Translations under genes and position numbers: made by a program | Part shown: in pieces, positions 1 through 7,611 of the stretch | Numbering within the stretch: position 1 is the stretch's first letter | Layout of the letters: each line of letters begins with the position of its first letter | Source: Fidelibacterota bacterium UBA2980 | GTDB lineage: Bacteria; Fidelibacterota; Marinisomatia; Marinisomatales; Marinisomataceae | Direction: 5' to 3' | NCBI GenBank assembly: GCA_002348725.1 | Contig: DEAO01000011.1 | Location: forward strand, 6,169 to 17,394 | DNA: 11,226 nucleotides | Notes under the pieces: model-generated | What the model was told of the DNA's origin: nothing | The model's input: the letters and a program-made list of their open reading frames with translations, nothing else | Database searches by the model: none

Positions 1-903
1 TAAAATATTAATAAATGCTAAGTTAATACTGATTAATGCCATCAATTGCAAAAATGGTGTCAGGCCTGCTTTTGCTGCATTCCCAGCCATTTCTCCAATC
101 ATAATTACACTACCAACATCATCTCTACCAACATTACCTGAAAAAATCATTTTTAAAGAAAAAGTCATTATTTTCATCCACCTAAGGGTTTCATTGTATC
201 CATATCGCAATGATCCGGTTAATCCTAAATTATTCATTTGTATATCTTTACCAACCCCTAACTTTCCTACGGATCGATCAATTCGTCCTGTATTGTAGTC
301 TGGACCAGAAGCAGTGATAATATTTTTTTCAATCTCTTCACCATCCCTATCAAAAAGAATAGTTAATTCTGTATTAGGATTTTTTTCAATGATTTTTACA
401 AAGTCATCCCAACTATTTACAACAATGTTGTTTACAGAAAGAACAGAGTCTCCTGGATTAACTTCCCCTTGAAATGCAGGCCCATTTTCAGCAACATAAT
501 CAATCGTGGTGTTATTATTTGCTGGAACAGCTTCTCCATTAATAGCACCAAGCGCTACGAACAATATGAAGGCTAATACAATATTCATTAGCACTCCTGC
601 ACTCATAACCCAAATTTTTTGTAAAGCAGTTTTTGATTCTAGTTCATCATCTGCTCCAGTGAAAGAAGAGTCCATATTTTCATCTAATATTCCCTTCATT
701 TTTACATACCCACCTAAAGGCAAAGCTCCTATAGAGAAAACAGTATCAGAATTTTTAGGTTTATAGTTATAAACTGTAGGTGGCATACCAATAGAAAATT
801 GTTCGACAGTAACACCAACGCTTCGTGCAGCAAGATAATGTCCTAATTCATGAACAAAAACAATAACGCCGATTAAAATAATAAATGCTAGTATATAAAT
901 CAT
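1..903 (-). CDS. rseP: RseP-family site-2 intramembrane zinc metalloprotease, N-terminal part (cut by window edge)
   Basis: Translating the minus strand from the ATG at 903-901 gives 301 open codons that run off the left edge, so the C-terminus is missing. The first transmembrane helix (about residues 3-25) carries the zinc-binding HELGH motif at 18-22. A GGYVKMKG segment follows at 64-71, then a second helix around 99-120 (AGVLMN) and a PDZ-like domain at roughly 125-200. A further hydrophobic stretch starts near 283 and ends in NLAFINIL, where family members continue into the second catalytic LDG motif, which is not visible here. In the family the enzyme cleaves transmembrane substrates, such as anti-sigma factors and signal-peptide remnants, within the inner membrane. 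The start ATG overlaps the dxr stop by four bases (ATGA), which suggests translational coupling. There is only a weak AGG upstream. No anti-sigma/sigma pair is in view, so the substrate is unknown. Confidence 0.95.
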   Translation of the reverse strand, partial: MIYILAFIILIGVIVFVHELGHYLAARSVGVTVEQFSIGMPPTVYNYKPKNSDTVFSIGALPLGGYVKMKGILDENMDSSFTGADDELESKTALQKIWVMSAGVLMNIVLAFILFVALGAINGEAVPANNNTTIDYVAENGPAFQGEVNPGDSVLSVNNIVVNSWDDFVKIIEKNPNTELTILFDRDGEEIEKNIITASGPDYNTGRIDRSVGKLGVGKDIQMNNLGLTGSLRYGYNETLRWMKIMTFSLKMIFSGNVGRDDVGSVIMIGEMAGNAAKAGLTPFLQLMALISINLAFINIL

Positions 904-2045
904 AATTTTGAGCCTAAATATAATTTAATTTCTTTATTTAATTGAACTAAATCTTCAATTGTGGGTTCATTGTCAGAATAGAATTTATTTACTGTTTTTT
1001 CTATAGTATTTGCAATCTCAAGAAACTCGATAGATCCATTCAAAAACAATTCTACTGTATAATCATTTGCAATGCTCATGATTGGTATACTGTTTCCTCC
1101 TTTGTCAACTAAGTTCATTGTTAACTCTAAACATGGATAGCGATTAAAGTCTGGTGCGGAAAAATTTAACTGATTCATTTTATCAAAATCTAAATTTCCT
1201 GAATTATTGTTTAATCGTTCTGGATAAGAGAGAGCATACTGGATAGGTACTTTCATGCTCGGAATCCCCAATTGTGCTTTATAAGAATCATCAACAAACT
1301 GAACTAAAGAGTGGACAATCGATTCTGGATGAATAACAATTTCTAATTGCTCTCTTTGAATTCCAAACAACCACAATGCTTCAATATATTCTAATCCTTT
1401 GTTCATCATTGTTGCTGAATCAATTGAAATTTTATTACCCATATCCCAATTTGGATGATTTAATGCTTCTTCTTTTGTAATTGTATTAAATGAATCAATA
1501 GGTCTATTTAAAAATGGGCCACCACTTCCTGTTAAGATGATTTTTTTTAAAGAATTTTTTGGTTCACCTACCAAACACTGAAAAATTGCTGAATGTTCAC
1601 TGTCTACAGGTATAATATTTGAACTTTGATTATTAGTCATTGGCATAATAATATGCCCTCCTAATACTAAAGACTCTTTATTGCTTAATGCTAAATCAAT
1701 ATTGTTAGAAACAATATTAAATGTAGGAATAAGACCTTCGCTACCAACAATAGCATTAATTGCTAAATCAATATCATCATACTGTGAAAGCTGATGAGAA
1801 GCATTAGTGCCAACAATTAATTCAATGTCATGGCTTTTGCAGAAATCATTTAATGGATGATTTGATTCAATGCCATTTATTGCGACTTTCTTTGGCATAA
1901 ATTTTTCTACTTGTTGTAACAATAAATCAGCATTGCTGTTACAAGAAAGACATACAACCTGAAATTTTTCTTGATATTCCTCAATAATAGATAAAGTCTG
2001 GGTCCCTATAGATCCAGTAGAACCAAATATAGCAATTCGTTTCAT
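900..2045 (-). CDS. dxr: 1-deoxy-D-xylulose 5-phosphate reductoisomerase
   Basis: This 381-residue protein is close to the usual length for Dxr/IspC, the cytosolic enzyme that converts DXP to 2-C-methyl-D-erythritol 4-phosphate with NADPH and a divalent metal, the committed step of the MEP isoprenoid pathway. The N-terminal Rossmann motif GSTGSIG is at residues 8-14. The metal site PVDSEHS (D148, E150) and the NKGLE segment (N215, K216, E219) are intact, as are LTGSGGPF (171-178) and the HPESIVHS loop (239-246). The C-terminal helical domain has ANDYTVELFL where the family commonly reads AANE-VA, a mild change. The ATG lies three bases after the lpxA stop with no Shine-Dalgarno site, and the TGA overlaps the rseP start. 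Its product ultimately supplies the substrate for UppS, encoded upstream in the same cluster. The assignment is secure. Confidence 0.98.
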   Translation of the reverse strand: MKRIAIFGSTGSIGTQTLSIIEEYQEKFQVVCLSCNSNADLLLQQVEKFMPKKVAINGIESNHPLNDFCKSHDIELIVGTNASHQLSQYDDIDLAINAIVGSEGLIPTFNIVSNNIDLALSNKESLVLGGHIIMPMTNNQSSNIIPVDSEHSAIFQCLVGEPKNSLKKIILTGSGGPFLNRPIDSFNTITKEEALNHPNWDMGNKISIDSATMMNKGLEYIEALWLFGIQREQLEIVIHPESIVHSLVQFVDDSYKAQLGIPSMKVPIQYALSYPERLNNNSGNLDFDKMNQLNFSAPDFNRYPCLELTMNLVDKGGNSIPIMSIANDYTVELFLNGSIEFLEIANTIEKTVNKFYSDNEPTIEDLVQLNKEIKLYLGSKL

Positions 2046-2048
2046 TAA

Positions 2049-2822
2049 TTAGATAATGCCGCGGTTACTATTCTTGATAAAAGAGATAATCGCTTTAATA
2101 TTCTTGTCCCCATTAAATTCACTTTTAATTTTTTTCAAAGAATCAGAAGCATTTAAATCAGATCGAAAATAATATCTGTAAGCTTTTTTAATGGATATAC
2201 GTTCTTCTTGAGAAAATCCTCTTCGTTTTAATCCAAGAGTATTAATACCAGTATATTCAACTGGGTGCCTACCTGCTAAAATAAATGGCGGTACATCTTG
2301 TACAATTTTTGAATTGGCAGCTAACATACAATGTTTGCCAATCTTACAAAACTGATGAACAGTGCTTGCCCCGCCTAAAATCGCCCAATCATCTATCTCA
2401 ACATGGCCTCCCAACGCAACAAGATTAACAAGAATAACATTATTGCCTATAACACAATCATGTGCTACATGGACGCCTGTCATAATCAAAACATCATCAC
2501 CAATAACAGTTTTCCCAGTTGCTTTAGTGCCTCTATTTAATGTAACAAACTCTCTGATGATGGTGCGTTTCCCAATAATAAGCTTGCTTTTTTCGCCGCC
2601 AAATTTTTTGTCTTGTGGGATAGCACCAATACTACTGTTATGGAAAATATGGCAATCAGATTTAATGTCTGTGAATTCGCCTATAGTGTTAAAATTACCA
2701 ATAATTACATTGTCACCTATTTTGACATTATCTTCAATAACGTTATATGCACCAATAGTAACATTGGAACCAATTTTTGCTTTTTTAGAAATAATACTAG
2801 TTGGATGAATTGTATTACTAAT
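2049..2822 (-). CDS. lpxA: UDP-N-acetylglucosamine O-acyltransferase LpxA, apparently ATT-initiated
   Basis: LpxA transfers a 3-hydroxyacyl chain from acyl carrier protein to UDP-GlcNAc, the first step of lipid A synthesis in the cytoplasm. The reading frame encodes a left-handed beta-helix of hexapeptide repeats (about residues 6-185) and a C-terminal helical part starting at GLKRRGFS. The HVAHDC motif at 118-123 carries the catalytic histidine (H121, equivalent to E. coli H125), and VHQFC and QDVPPF are also conserved. Homology extends upstream to an N-terminus reading NTIHPTSII, typical of the family, but there is no ATG, GTG or TTG in frame before codon 112 (a TTG at 2489). The upstream stop in this frame is a TAA at 2861-2859. 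I therefore place the start at ATT 2822-2820, giving 257 residues (E. coli has 262). It overlaps the lpxC stop by five bases and has AGGAG six bases before it. A start at the internal TTG would remove over 40 percent of the catalytic helix and is not credible. A frameshifted LpxC-LpxA fusion is the alternative. Confidence 0.9.
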   Translation of the reverse strand: MSNTIHPTSIISKKAKIGSNVTIGAYNVIEDNVKIGDNVIIGNFNTIGEFTDIKSDCHIFHNSSIGAIPQDKKFGGEKSKLIIGKRTIIREFVTLNRGTKATGKTVIGDDVLIMTGVHVAHDCVIGNNVILVNLVALGGHVEIDDWAILGGASTVHQFCKIGKHCMLAANSKIVQDVPPFILAGRHPVEYTGINTLGLKRRGFSQEERISIKKAYRYYFRSDLNASDSLKKIKSEFNGDKNIKAIISFIKNSNRGII

Positions 2823-3753
2823 TTTTTGCTCCTGTAAATTGACTTTTAAATGCTTTTCTTAAAAGTTTTGCAAATTCTACGTTTCCTTTATGTCCGCTTT
2901 TTATTGCAGTGATATGACCCATTATTGGTTTCCCTAATAAGGCTAAATCACCAATAAGGTCTAGTGTTTTGTGACGAACAGGTTCATTTCTAAAGCGTAA
3001 AATTTGTGTTTTATGTAATCCTCTATCTCCTTTAAAGAATTTAATACCAAAATCTTCTTTAAATCTTTTTACCTCTTCATCGTCAATATCTTTATCAACA
3101 ATGACAACTGCATTCCCTAAATTTCCACCCCTAATTAATCCTTGTTTTGCAAGTCCACTTACTTCGCTCAAAAGACAAAATGTTCGTGCTGGTGCAATTT
3201 GTTTTTGATAGTTCTGTGACATATTGTGGACTGATGAGTACTGTACGCCTAATTCATCTAGATCATACTGAATAGTAAAAGTAGTTTTGAACCCATTGTA
3301 TGGAACACCTACGACTTCAACATCTTTGTCTTCATCAGTATAAACAACAGGTTTGGTTATTTTTAAAAAACGAACATTTTTTCTTTGTTCTATAATTTCA
3401 GCATCTACCAAAGCTTGTACAAAATCTTTTGAACTCCCATCCATCACCGGTGGTTCTTTACTATTTAATTCAATTAATAAATTATCAACTCCCATTCCAG
3501 CACAAGCAGACAATACATGTTCTGTTGTATGTACTTTGACTCCTTTTTCTTGAATAGTTGTTCCTCTTGTTAGATCAACAACATTGTCAATATCAGGGGT
3601 AACATGTACATCTTTTTTATCAGTGCGACTGAACTTAATACCAAAATCTTCTGGGGCTGGATTAAAAGTAATCGTGCTTTGAACCCCAGTATGAAGACCA
3701 ACGCCTGTGCAAGATACTGGGTATCTAATTGTTCTCTGTTTTCTACTTTTCAT
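2818..3753 (-). CDS. lpxC: UDP-3-O-acyl-N-acetylglucosamine deacetylase
   Basis: LpxC is the zinc-dependent amidase that removes the N-acetyl group from the LpxA product, the committed and usually regulated step of lipid A synthesis. The protein has 311 residues, near the 305 of E. coli LpxC. The GVGLHTG motif is at 17-23. The catalytic and zinc residues are visible: E78 and H79 in TTEHVLSA, H261 and D265 in RHKTLDLIGDLAL, and the general acid H288 in KSGHKGN. The C-terminus stops shortly after this, so there is no fused FabZ dehydratase of the kind found in Bacteroidetes. The ATG at 3753 lies inside the end of lpxD (11-base overlap) with no Shine-Dalgarno site. The TAG stop at 2820-2818 overlaps the ATT start of lpxA. 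No long degradation tail such as that of E. coli LpxC is obvious. Confidence 0.98.
   Translation of the reverse strand: MKSRKQRTIRYPVSCTGVGLHTGVQSTITFNPAPEDFGIKFSRTDKKDVHVTPDIDNVVDLTRGTTIQEKGVKVHTTEHVLSACAGMGVDNLLIELNSKEPPVMDGSSKDFVQALVDAEIIEQRKNVRFLKITKPVVYTDEDKDVEVVGVPYNGFKTTFTIQYDLDELGVQYSSVHNMSQNYQKQIAPARTFCLLSEVSGLAKQGLIRGGNLGNAVVIVDKDIDDEEVKRFKEDFGIKFFKGDRGLHKTQILRFRNEPVRHKTLDLIGDLALLGKPIMGHITAIKSGHKGNVEFAKLLRKAFKSQFTGAKN
2829..2833 (-). promoter_or_regulatory. Shine-Dalgarno site for lpxA ATT start
   Basis: The minus strand reads AGGAG here, followed by six bases (CAAAAA) and then ATT, inside the last codons of lpxC. This is one of the two best ribosome-binding sites in the window and is the main evidence that initiation occurs at the ATT at 2822-2820. 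The window has no other plausible start for full-length LpxA. Confidence 0.75.
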
Positions 3754-4693
3754 TTTTAGTTAATTTTTTTAATCTTTTTTCTAGTATTTCTATTTTTGTA
3801 AAAACTGCATCACGTTTTTGTTTTTCCTTAATTTCTCTTGCCGGATTTCCTGCATACATTTGACCGCCAGGCACTGATTTTAATACACATGATCGTGCAG
3901 CAAAAACTGATTTTTCTCCAGTAACAACATGAGGACCAATATCTACCTTACCTCCAAGCATTGAATGGGCACCAATTGTAGCGCTTCCACCTATAAAAGT
4001 GCCTCCTGATATTAAACACCCTTCACCAATGGTTACATTGTGAGCAAGATGTACTTGATCATCCATCTTGCATGAATTATTAATTGTTGTATTTTTAACT
4101 GAACCACAATCAATGGTACAATTTGAACCAATTTCTACATCATTCCCAATAACTACGCTCTTAATATGTGGTATTTTATGATGTTTATCATCAATTGTGG
4201 TAAACCCAAAACCGTCTGCACCTATTATAGCACCAGAATGAATTAAACAATCCCTCCCAATCTGAACATCATTATGGATGACAACATTTGATTCAATAAT
4301 TGTTCCACTTTTGATTATAACATCATCACCAATTACAGAAAAAGGTCCTATCGTCACATCTGAATCAATCTTTGCAGATTCCGATATCACTGTATTAGGA
4401 TGAATGGAGTGTTGAACATCTTTATTTTTGGAGAATAAAGTAAGAATTTTAATCATAGCTAAATAAGGATGTTCAACTACGACTCCATTATAACCTTCTA
4501 AATCATCTTTAGAATCAGTAACAAAAGCAGATGCATTTGATGATGAGATTTTTGTTTTATACTTAGGCAAAAAAGAAAAAGTAATTGATCCTTTTGCTGC
4601 TTCATTGATATCATCAACAGATATTATTTGAATAGCAGGGTCGCCAACTACTTCACCTTTTACTGCTAAGGCAATTTGTTCAAGAGTAAGCAA
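3743..4693 (-). CDS. lpxD: UDP-3-O-acylglucosamine N-acyltransferase
   Basis: LpxD adds the second 3-hydroxyacyl chain to the glucosamine amine after LpxC acts. The 316 residues show the standard layout: an N-terminal uridine-binding domain (about 1-95, with LTLEQIA and GSITF), a left-handed beta-helix of hexapeptide repeats (about 97-275) and a C-terminal helix rich in Lys and Glu (about 286-316). The GADGFGF motif at 158-164 and the active-site AHNV (H218) are present. The segment TIDCG (193-197) has Cys where many LpxD proteins have Arg (TIDRG). The start is a TTG at 4693-4691, because the N-terminal sequence fits the family from there and the first in-frame ATG (M80) is far inside. An ACAGG precedes it by six bases, in the 12-base gap after ompH. 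The stop overlaps lpxC. Confidence 0.97.
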   Translation of the reverse strand: MLTLEQIALAVKGEVVGDPAIQIISVDDINEAAKGSITFSFLPKYKTKISSSNASAFVTDSKDDLEGYNGVVVEHPYLAMIKILTLFSKNKDVQHSIHPNTVISESAKIDSDVTIGPFSVIGDDVIIKSGTIIESNVVIHNDVQIGRDCLIHSGAIIGADGFGFTTIDDKHHKIPHIKSVVIGNDVEIGSNCTIDCGSVKNTTINNSCKMDDQVHLAHNVTIGEGCLISGGTFIGGSATIGAHSMLGGKVDIGPHVVTGEKSVFAARSCVLKSVPGGQMYAGNPAREIKEKQKRDAVFTKIEILEKRLKKLTKNEK

Positions 4694-4699
4694 TATAAA

Positions 4700-4704
4700 C
4701 CTGT
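4700..4704 (-). promoter_or_regulatory. Shine-Dalgarno-like site for lpxD TTG start
   Basis: The minus strand reads ACAGG, then six bases (TTTATA), then TTG. The match is short (AGG core), but the spacing is right and it lies in the small gap between the ompH stop and lpxD. It supports the TTG as the true start. Confidence 0.55.
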
Positions 4705-4705
4705 T

Positions 4706-5224
4706 TTATTTTGCAGAATTATCGCTTGCTTTTCTTAACTCATAAAGAACATCATCAGTTAAATCATGGGTCGGTTTAGTATAGAGCGAAGCTAAAGAAC
4801 CATCTATGATTAAATCATATCCTCCAGAAATCGCAACAGAATTAACTGCACTTTTAAACTTTTCTACCAACTCGTATTCTAACTGAGCTTGTTTTCTAGT
4901 CAGTTCCCCGTCAGGACCAACTTTTGACAATTGATAACTTTGCATTGAATTGTTCATATCAACAATATCTTGTTCTTTCGCTTTTTTCAGCTCTTCAGAC
5001 ATCATTAAGCTTTGTTTTTCATATTCTTGCACCATGCTGTCTAATTCAACTGCCATCGCTTCATATTCTTTTTGAATAACTTGAAGTTCTAATTGTAATT
5101 GTTGTTCAACATCTTTGAATTCTTCAAACTCTAATCGAATTTTTTCTGAAAAAACAACTCCGATTTTTTCTTGAGCGAAAGACATCGACACTAACAATAT
5201 TAACATAGCTATTTTTTTATACAC
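4706..5224 (-). CDS. ompH: OmpH/Skp-family periplasmic chaperone
   Basis: Skp/OmpH proteins are periplasmic trimers that hold unfolded outer-membrane proteins on their way to the BAM complex. I start the gene at GTG 5224-5222, giving 172 residues. A strong AAAGGAG lies six bases before it, and the product opens with a clear signal peptide (MYKKIAMLILLVSMSFA, cleavage probably before QEKIG). An ATG at 5272 would add 16 residues, lies inside the end of bamA and would spoil the signal peptide. After IGVVFSEKIR come long heptad-rich, charged helices (about 30-125), as expected of the tentacle coiled coils. The closing part, with GGYDLIIDGS and DLTDDVLYELRK, matches the family core. The neighbours bamA (11 bases upstream) and lpxD (12 bases downstream) are the classic partners of skp. 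Confidence 0.94.
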   Translation of the reverse strand: MYKKIAMLILLVSMSFAQEKIGVVFSEKIRLEFEEFKDVEQQLQLELQVIQKEYEAMAVELDSMVQEYEKQSLMMSEELKKAKEQDIVDMNNSMQSYQLSKVGPDGELTRKQAQLEYELVEKFKSAVNSVAISGGYDLIIDGSLASLYTKPTHDLTDDVLYELRKASDNSAK

Positions 5225-5230
5225 TTTATT

Positions 5231-5237
5231 CTCCTTT
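5231..5237 (-). promoter_or_regulatory. Shine-Dalgarno site for ompH GTG start
   Basis: The minus strand reads AAAGGAG directly over and after the bamA stop codon, six bases before GTG. It decides the start of ompH in favour of GTG at 5224 rather than the upstream ATG at 5272, and is the strongest ribosome-binding site in the window. Confidence 0.85.
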
Positions 5238-7611
5238 AGTATGTTTGTCCAAATGTTATTGTATATTCCCATCCATTCGGGTTACCATCACCTGTAATAT
5301 CATCAAAACCATATCCCATATCAAATCCCAATAATCCAATTCCTGGCATAAAAAATCTGATACCTACACCAGCAGATTTTTGCATCGATAAAGGACCGTA
5401 TCTTTTTAAATAAAATGGTTCTGACATACTGCTCGTATTCCATACATTACCCATTTCTGCAAATGTCATAAAATAAATGACAGGATTCTCAGATAATGGA
5501 AATCTTAATTCTGTAGTAACTTTTGCCATTGCATTCCCACCAACAGCTTGTCCAGAAGCGGTGGTTGGTCCAATAGAATTATCAGGGTAACCTCTGAGTG
5601 CGTTCCCATATGGAATACCATTCCCTCCCATAATGAATCGTTCATCAAATGGGATGAAACTTTGCGTATCACTATCTACATTTAACGTTTTAATAACCCC
5701 AACTTTCAAAGAACTAAATAATACAAATTTAGAAAATGTAGGTGAAAACCAGTCTAAATTCAACACATGCTTTTGAAAGTTCTCATTCCCTCCTAACAAG
5801 CCTCCAGAATACGTTGTTTCAACTTGAAATTTTGAACCTCTTGTGGTGAATTCTGCGCGATCTCTACTATCCCTTGCAAGCACTTGAGTGAGACTGACTC
5901 CTCTTGTTGTCTGTAAACCGCCGATATATGAATCAATATCTGCTTGTGATCCGTCATATTCTTTTTCTACAATGCTTGCAGACCACATCACACGGAAAAA
6001 ATCATCTGGCCATTCTAATCTTCTACCAAAACTAAAAGATCCTCCCGCAACTGTAAAATCTAATGGAAAATAATAATTTGTCGATGATCCTCGATAAGAA
6101 TAGAATAAAGATCCCCCAATCAAATATGGGCTATCATTAATCATTGGATCTTGAAATGTCAAATTGAAAGATCTATATTTTGACGGGTCTTGATTAGAAT
6201 AAAATGAAAAATTGGTTCCAGTGCTCATTCCGATATTAAATTTTTGACCACGCCCCATAAAATTATCAAATTCAACACCGGCGCCTCCTGTAATACCATA
6301 TTCTCCAGTAAACCCAAGATTAGCATTAATTCTTTGAGTTGACTTTTTCTCTTCTACAATAAAATCAAGATCAACCTGATTATCTGACACCTGGCTAACA
6401 TCTGGAATGACATTATCAAAATAATTCAAAATCCATATATCTCTTTGACTACGCATTAATTTTGCTCTACTAAAAACGTCACCTGGGAAAAGCTTGAGTT
6501 CTCGCCTGATAACATTTTCTCTTGTTTTTTCATTTCCGGAAACAAAAATATTATTTATGTATACCTTTTTCCCTTCATTAAATAGAAAATTGATATCCAA
6601 CAGATTGTCACCGACAGGAAAAATTTCTGGATTAACATTGCTAAAAATGTACCCTTTGTCATTATAAACGCTCATCATATTTTCAAAAACAGCTTTTTCA
6701 AAATCTTCTTGTGAATAATCATCACCCTCATCTAACCCTAAAAGAGTAGATAGCTCATCAGAGCTTGCTATTTTATTGCCTTCAAAAGTGAAGTTGCGGT
6801 ATTTATATTTTGCACCTTCATTAATAGTAATCACAAGATTTAATGAATTATTTTTTTCATCAACGACGAGGGTGTCTTTAATAACGTTAAAGTCGCGATA
6901 TCCTTCATTCTGATAGAACGTTGTTAAAAGAGCTTTATCTTCTTCTAATAATTTATCATTAAAGCTCTTCACCCAAAAATTATACCATTTTCTTTCTTTA
7001 GTTTCTTTCAACTCTTTTTTTAGTTTTCTTTCAGAAAAATTGGTATTGCCTTCAAAAGTAATATTTCTTAGACGAAATTTTTCATTTTCCTGAATGGTAA
7101 AGACTACATCTTTGGCATAAGCATTCCGAACAAGGGTATCTTGTGGAGCTTCAATAGACGGCGCTACTTCTACATTGAAATAACCGTCTTCTTGATAAAT
7201 TTCTTTAATTTTATTTGATGAAGCATATAATGAACTGGGTCTAATTCTTTGACCTAGTTTTAAATCAAGTTTATCAATGAATCTACCTTCTCGCATAGAG
7301 TTGCCACGAAATATAATATTATTTAAAGTTGGGCTTTCAACAACATTAATAGTTATTTCAACCCCATATTGCGATTCATTATTTAATACAATGTCAATAT
7401 CATCAAATAAATTTAAATCCCATAATCTTGTGAGTGCTGTGGAAATATCGGCACGCTGAATCTTAGTCCCATCTCTTAACCCAGCAGAGTACTTGATCAT
7501 TTTATCAGAAGTAGTAGTATTGCCTTCAATATTTACTCTATACAGATTGACTTCTTGCGTAAATCCAAGAGTAAATAATAAAATACCTATTAAGTAATAT
7601 TTAATTTTCAT
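5236..7611 (-). CDS. bamA: BamA outer-membrane protein assembly factor (Omp85 family)
   Basis: BamA is the central outer-membrane component that folds and inserts beta-barrel proteins. The 791 residues begin with a signal peptide (about 1-18, ending FTLGFTQ). Five POTRA domains follow, at approximately 20-92, 93-175, 178-264, 267-346 and 349-421. Each has the repeating pattern of an FEGN/FRGN/SGN-type strand followed by helices; POTRA5 contains SGNEKTRENVIRREL. The 16-strand barrel occupies about 425-791. The conserved loop-6 motif appears as LRGY (672-675), a variant of VRGF. The chain ends in Tyr rather than the more common terminal Phe. The ATG lies inside the uppS end (11-base overlap) with GAGG three bases before it. 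ompH, its chaperone partner, follows immediately. Lipoprotein partners such as BamD are not in the window. Confidence 0.97.
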   Translation of the reverse strand: MKIKYYLIGILLFTLGFTQEVNLYRVNIEGNTTTSDKMIKYSAGLRDGTKIQRADISTALTRLWDLNLFDDIDIVLNNESQYGVEITINVVESPTLNNIIFRGNSMREGRFIDKLDLKLGQRIRPSSLYASSNKIKEIYQEDGYFNVEVAPSIEAPQDTLVRNAYAKDVVFTIQENEKFRLRNITFEGNTNFSERKLKKELKETKERKWYNFWVKSFNDKLLEEDKALLTTFYQNEGYRDFNVIKDTLVVDEKNNSLNLVITINEGAKYKYRNFTFEGNKIASSDELSTLLGLDEGDDYSQEDFEKAVFENMMSVYNDKGYIFSNVNPEIFPVGDNLLDINFLFNEGKKVYINNIFVSGNEKTRENVIRRELKLFPGDVFSRAKLMRSQRDIWILNYFDNVIPDVSQVSDNQVDLDFIVEEKKSTQRINANLGFTGEYGITGGAGVEFDNFMGRGQKFNIGMSTGTNFSFYSNQDPSKYRSFNLTFQDPMINDSPYLIGGSLFYSYRGSSTNYYFPLDFTVAGGSFSFGRRLEWPDDFFRVMWSASIVEKEYDGSQADIDSYIGGLQTTRGVSLTQVLARDSRDRAEFTTRGSKFQVETTYSGGLLGGNENFQKHVLNLDWFSPTFSKFVLFSSLKVGVIKTLNVDSDTQSFIPFDERFIMGGNGIPYGNALRGYPDNSIGPTTASGQAVGGNAMAKVTTELRFPLSENPVIYFMTFAEMGNVWNTSSMSEPFYLKRYGPLSMQKSAGVGIRFFMPGIGLLGFDMGYGFDDITGDGNPNGWEYTITFGQTY

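Noticed and set aside
506..766. Plus-strand open frame of 86 codons
   Set aside because: It lies wholly opposite the rseP coding region, whose minus-strand product has clear HELGH and PDZ features.
2049..2489. Short LpxA of 146 residues starting at an internal TTG
   Set aside because: It would cut the left-handed beta-helix in the middle, close to the catalytic His, and homology continues upstream to the lpxC stop.
2362..2808. 148-codon open frame on the plus strand opposite lpxA
   Set aside because: It is antisense to conserved hexapeptide-repeat codons of LpxA, its product resembles no family, and its openness follows from the repetitive composition of the other strand.
5225..5272. Upstream ATG start for ompH at 5272
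   Set aside because: It overlaps bamA by 37 bases and adds a polar stretch before the signal peptide; the GTG with AAAGGAG fits far better.
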